Assembly: GCA_000016765.1 (NCBI GenBank)
Contig: CP000699.1
Coordinates: 806,001-870,000 of the forward strand
Length of the DNA stretch: 64,000 nt
Reading direction: 5' to 3'
Source of the DNA: Rhizorhabdus wittichii RW1
GTDB lineage: Bacteria; Pseudomonadota; Alphaproteobacteria; Sphingomonadales; Sphingomonadaceae
Shown here: one piece after another, positions 61,705 to 64,000 of the stretch
Numbering within the stretch: the first letter of the stretch is position 1
Layout of the letters: every line of letters begins with the position of its first letter
Program-made: the position numbers and the translations under genes
The notes under the pieces: generated by a model
Told to the model about the DNA's origin: nothing
What the model saw: only the letters and a program-made list of their open reading frames with translations
The model's database searches: none

Positions 61705-62991
61705 TCACAGATCCTTTGCCAGGCGCAGGCCGGTGAACTGCCAGCGCTGCTGCGGGTAGAAGAAGTTGCGGTAGGAGGCGCGGGCATGGCCGCGCGGCGT
61801 GGCGCAGCTTCCGCCCTTGAGGACGAACTGCCCGCTCATGAACTTGCCGTTATATTCGCCGACCGCGCCCGCCGCCGCGCGGAAGCGCGGATAGGGGCGA
61901 TAGGCGGAGCCCGTCCATTGCCAGACATTGCCGAACAGCGACGATCCCTCCCCCGGCGCTTCGGCCTGGGGCGCGACCGGACCCGCCTCGTCGAGCTGGA
62001 CGCCGCCCGAAGGGTCCTGCGACCGGGCGACGGCCTCCCATTCCTGCTCGGTCGGCAGCCGCGCGCCGGCCCAGCCCGCAAAGGCGTCCGCCTCGTAGAA
62101 GCTGATGTGCGCGACCGGCGCGGCGAGGTCGAGCGGCTGCCAGCCGGACAGCGAGAATTGCTCCCAGCCGTCGCTGGCGCGGCGCCAGTGCAGCGGGCTG
62201 GCTATGCCTTCCTGCCGCACCCAGGCCCAGCCGTCCGACAGCCAGAGGCCGGCGGTCGCATAGCCGCCATCGGCGATGAAGCGCAGCCAGTCGCCATTGG
62301 TGACGAGCCGGTCGGCCAGCGCGAAAGGGGTCAGGTGGACCTTGTGAACGGGCCGCTCATTGTCGAAGGCGAAGTCCCCGCCCCGGTCGCCGATCTCGAC
62401 CAGCCCCGCCGGTCCTTCCCGCCAGCCGACCGGCGGAGCTTCGTCCGCGCAGGCGCGCAAGGCGGGCCCGGCCGGCCAGACGGCGGGGCCGAGCGGGTTG
62501 CAGGACAGGAGATGCTTGAGGTCGGTGAGCAGCAATTCCTGATGCTGCTGCTCATGGTTGAGGCCGAGCTCGATCAGCTCGCCGCAGCGCTCCGCCAGCA
62601 GCGGCATCGCATCGAGCATCGCCGCGTCGACCGCGGCGCGATAGGCGAGCACCTCGTCGAGCGACGGCCGAGTGAGCAGCCCGCGCTGCGGCCGGGCGTG
62701 GCGCGGCCCCTCCGCCTCATAATAGCTGTTGAACAGATAGGGCCAGCGATCGTCGAACAGGCGATAGCCGGGCAGATGGTCGCGCAGCACGAAACTCTCG
62801 AAGAACCAGCTGACATGCGCCAGATGCCATTTGGCCGGCGACGCGTCGGGCATCGACTGCGCGGTCGCGTCGGCGTCCGACAAGGGCGCGGCGAGCGCCT
62901 CGCTCAGAGCCCGAATCCGCGCATAGCGTCGCGCCAGCGCTTCCGGGGACGGTCCGGCCGGTCGCCGGATCGGGTCGGTGATGGTGGCCAA
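61705..62991 (-). CDS. egtB: EgtB: sulfoxide synthase of ergothioneine biosynthesis
   Basis: 428 residues. The N-terminal DinB_2 domain has WHLAHVSWFFE and the iron site NHEQQHQELLLTD (HxxxH). The C-terminal FGE-sulfatase domain shows RLPTEQEWE, GNVWQWTGSAYRPYPRF and FVLKGGSCATPRGHARASYRNFFYP. EgtB joins hercynine to a thiol using O2 and non-haem iron. It is upstream of egtD, and a binding-protein-dependent transporter gene ends 86 bases before it. Confidence 0.9.
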   Translation of the reverse strand: MATITDPIRRPAGPSPEALARRYARIRALSEALAAPLSDADATAQSMPDASPAKWHLAHVSWFFESFVLRDHLPGYRLFDDRWPYLFNSYYEAEGPRHARPQRGLLTRPSLDEVLAYRAAVDAAMLDAMPLLAERCGELIELGLNHEQQHQELLLTDLKHLLSCNPLGPAVWPAGPALRACADEAPPVGWREGPAGLVEIGDRGGDFAFDNERPVHKVHLTPFALADRLVTNGDWLRFIADGGYATAGLWLSDGWAWVRQEGIASPLHWRRASDGWEQFSLSGWQPLDLAAPVAHISFYEADAFAGWAGARLPTEQEWEAVARSQDPSGGVQLDEAGPVAPQAEAPGEGSSLFGNVWQWTGSAYRPYPRFRAAAGAVGEYNGKFMSGQFVLKGGSCATPRGHARASYRNFFYPQQRWQFTGLRLAKDL

Positions 62992-63077
62992 GCCGGAACC
63001 CCTCCCTCTTCGAGCGGACCGCGGGAAAGGCCGGTTCGCTCAAGAATCCCTGATAGAACTCATGAGGGACGATTAAG

Positions 63078-64000
63078 TTACGGGCCCCTCGTCCTTTTCG
63101 TGTCGAGCAGCCAGCGCGCGGCCTGCGCGGGGCTGCGCTTGGCGATATCGCGGTCGACCATCCCGTTCGCCGTCCGCATCCGGCCGATATCGATCGCGCC
63201 GACCAGCGGGCGCAGCGCCGCCACCAGCCCGGGATCGGCGGCGGCGCGGCGCGAGAGCAGCAGCACCGCGTCATAGTGCGGCAGCGCGGCGCGCGGATCG
63301 GCGATCGTCACCAGGTCCATCGCCGCGATCCGCCCGTCCGACGAAAAGGCCGAGATCACGTCGGCCGATCCGTCCGCCAGCGCCCGGTACATGAAGGTCG
63401 GGCTGTAGGAGCGCTGGTCGGCGAAGGTGGGATGGTAGCGCGCCTGCACCGCCCGCCATTCGGGACGGCTGAGGAATTCGAGGTCGCTCGCCAGCCGCAG
63501 CCGGGGCGCCGCGCGGGCGAGATCCTCGAGCGTGGCGATGCCGAGCGCCCGCGCCCGATCGCGCTTCATCGCAAATGTATAGGCATTTTCGAAACCGAGC
63601 GCGCCGAGCAGCCGGACGCCGTCGCGCGCCGCCAGATCGCGCTCCAGCCGGCGCAGCATGACGTCGGGCGGCGGCGTGTCGGTGCGGCCGAGGACGTTGC
63701 TCCAGAGCGTGCCCGAATAGTCGACATAGACGGCGATATCCCCGGCGGCGAGCGCGCGATAGGCGATCGCCGAACCGAGATTGTCGCGCCGCGCGGTGCG
63801 ATAGCCCGCCGCCCGGAGCCGCTGCTCGATCGCCTCGGCGAGGATATATTGCTCGGAGAAATTCTTGGCGCCGATGACGACGACATCGCCGGTCCGCGCG
63901 GCGTCCCCCCTCGGCAGCGGCGCGAAGGCCGCAGCCACGGCAAGCAGGAGCACGGCGAGGCCAGCGATCAGGCGCGGGCGCGAGCGGGCCTCAAGGCCGC
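63078..64000 (-). CDS. Osmoprotectant/ergothioneine-type ABC permease-binding protein fusion, C-terminal part
   Basis: 307 residues are visible and the frame is open to the last base of the window. It starts with a cytoplasmic-looking LEARSRPR, then a transmembrane helix (IAGLAVLLLAVAAAF) and an OpuAC/glycine betaine-type substrate-binding domain: VVIGAKNFSEQYILAE, VYVDYSGTLWSNVLGR, SYSPTFMYRALADGSADVISAFSSD. A helix directly joined to the binding domain is the arrangement of permease-SBP fusions such as EgtU. Being next to egtBD, ergothioneine or its betaine relatives are candidate cargo. Choline/betaine transport is the alternative. The permease part lies outside the window. Confidence 0.75.
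   Translation of the reverse strand, partial: GLEARSRPRLIAGLAVLLLAVAAAFAPLPRGDAARTGDVVVIGAKNFSEQYILAEAIEQRLRAAGYRTARRDNLGSAIAYRALAAGDIAVYVDYSGTLWSNVLGRTDTPPPDVMLRRLERDLAARDGVRLLGALGFENAYTFAMKRDRARALGIATLEDLARAAPRLRLASDLEFLSRPEWRAVQARYHPTFADQRSYSPTFMYRALADGSADVISAFSSDGRIAAMDLVTIADPRAALPHYDAVLLLSRRAAADPGLVAALRPLVGAIDIGRMRTANGMVDRDIAKRSPAQAARWLLDTKRTRGP

Overview
The window is GC-rich, with genes packed back to back and many 1-8 base start/stop overlaps. It carries two large TonB-dependent receptors and many aromatic-catabolism genes. Several families of palindromic repeats lie between genes. Together this suggests a chromosomal region of an alphaproteobacterium of the Sphingomonadales (Sphingomonas/Rhizorhabdus type); the assignment is inference from content. 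I see no rRNA, tRNA, CRISPR array, transposase, integrase or phage gene. No gene-free stretch exceeds about 280 bases, and each of the larger gaps is a promoter region or holds a palindromic repeat.

Layout. 1-300: end of a membrane transporter. 305-4670: TonB receptor, Tat-exported small subunit and GMC dehydrogenase. 4946-8948: amidase and aldehyde dehydrogenase, with a divergent AraC regulator. 9091-12513: operon of an opine-dehydrogenase-like protein, a 3-hydroxyacyl-CoA-dehydrogenase-like protein and a GlcD-type flavin oxidase, divergent from an MFS transporter (12765-14078). 14190-22019: genes matching the iac (indole-3-acetic acid, auxin) catabolic pathway in two arms, iacA-iacB-iacE-marR on + and iacH-iacI-iacC-iacD-hydratase on -, plus a second MarR. 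The reductase/ferredoxin genes (iacF, iacG) are not here. 22154-32799: nearly complete phenylacetyl-CoA pathway, paaZ-paaG on - and paaH-paaI-paaJ, paaABCDE-paaF on +, without the ligase paaK.

32807-39844: an acyltransferase, a TetR regulator (probable PaaR), then an operon of aromatic aminotransferase, fused 2-oxoacid dehydrogenase E1 and E2, with a divergent Lrp regulator. I infer that this operon makes phenylacetyl-CoA directly from phenylalanine via phenylpyruvate, which would make PaaK unnecessary for that substrate. 39971-43515: second TonB receptor with a divergent LuxR-type regulator. 43686-48191: acyl-CoA synthetase, cupin, two SDR dehydrogenases and a VOC protein, a catabolic set of unknown substrate. 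48239-50310: YegD-like Hsp70 with a charged partner protein, and a small unknown protein. 50311-53906: LuxR-type regulator divergent from an MBL-fold protein, a flavin monooxygenase and a DUF2783 protein, with a perfect 20-bp palindrome between them.

54026-60707: branched-chain amino acid catabolism (ilvE, E3, E2, E1-beta, E1-alpha) with its own divergent Lrp regulator and an array of AGGAT palindromes. This repeats the plan of the 34668-39844 module. 60717-64000: ergothioneine synthesis (egtD, egtB), followed by the end of an osmoprotectant/ergothioneine-type ABC permease-binding-protein fusion cut by the window edge.

Overall this is a catabolic island for arylacetic acids and aromatic/branched amino acids. 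The regulators sit beside recognisable palindromic operators.
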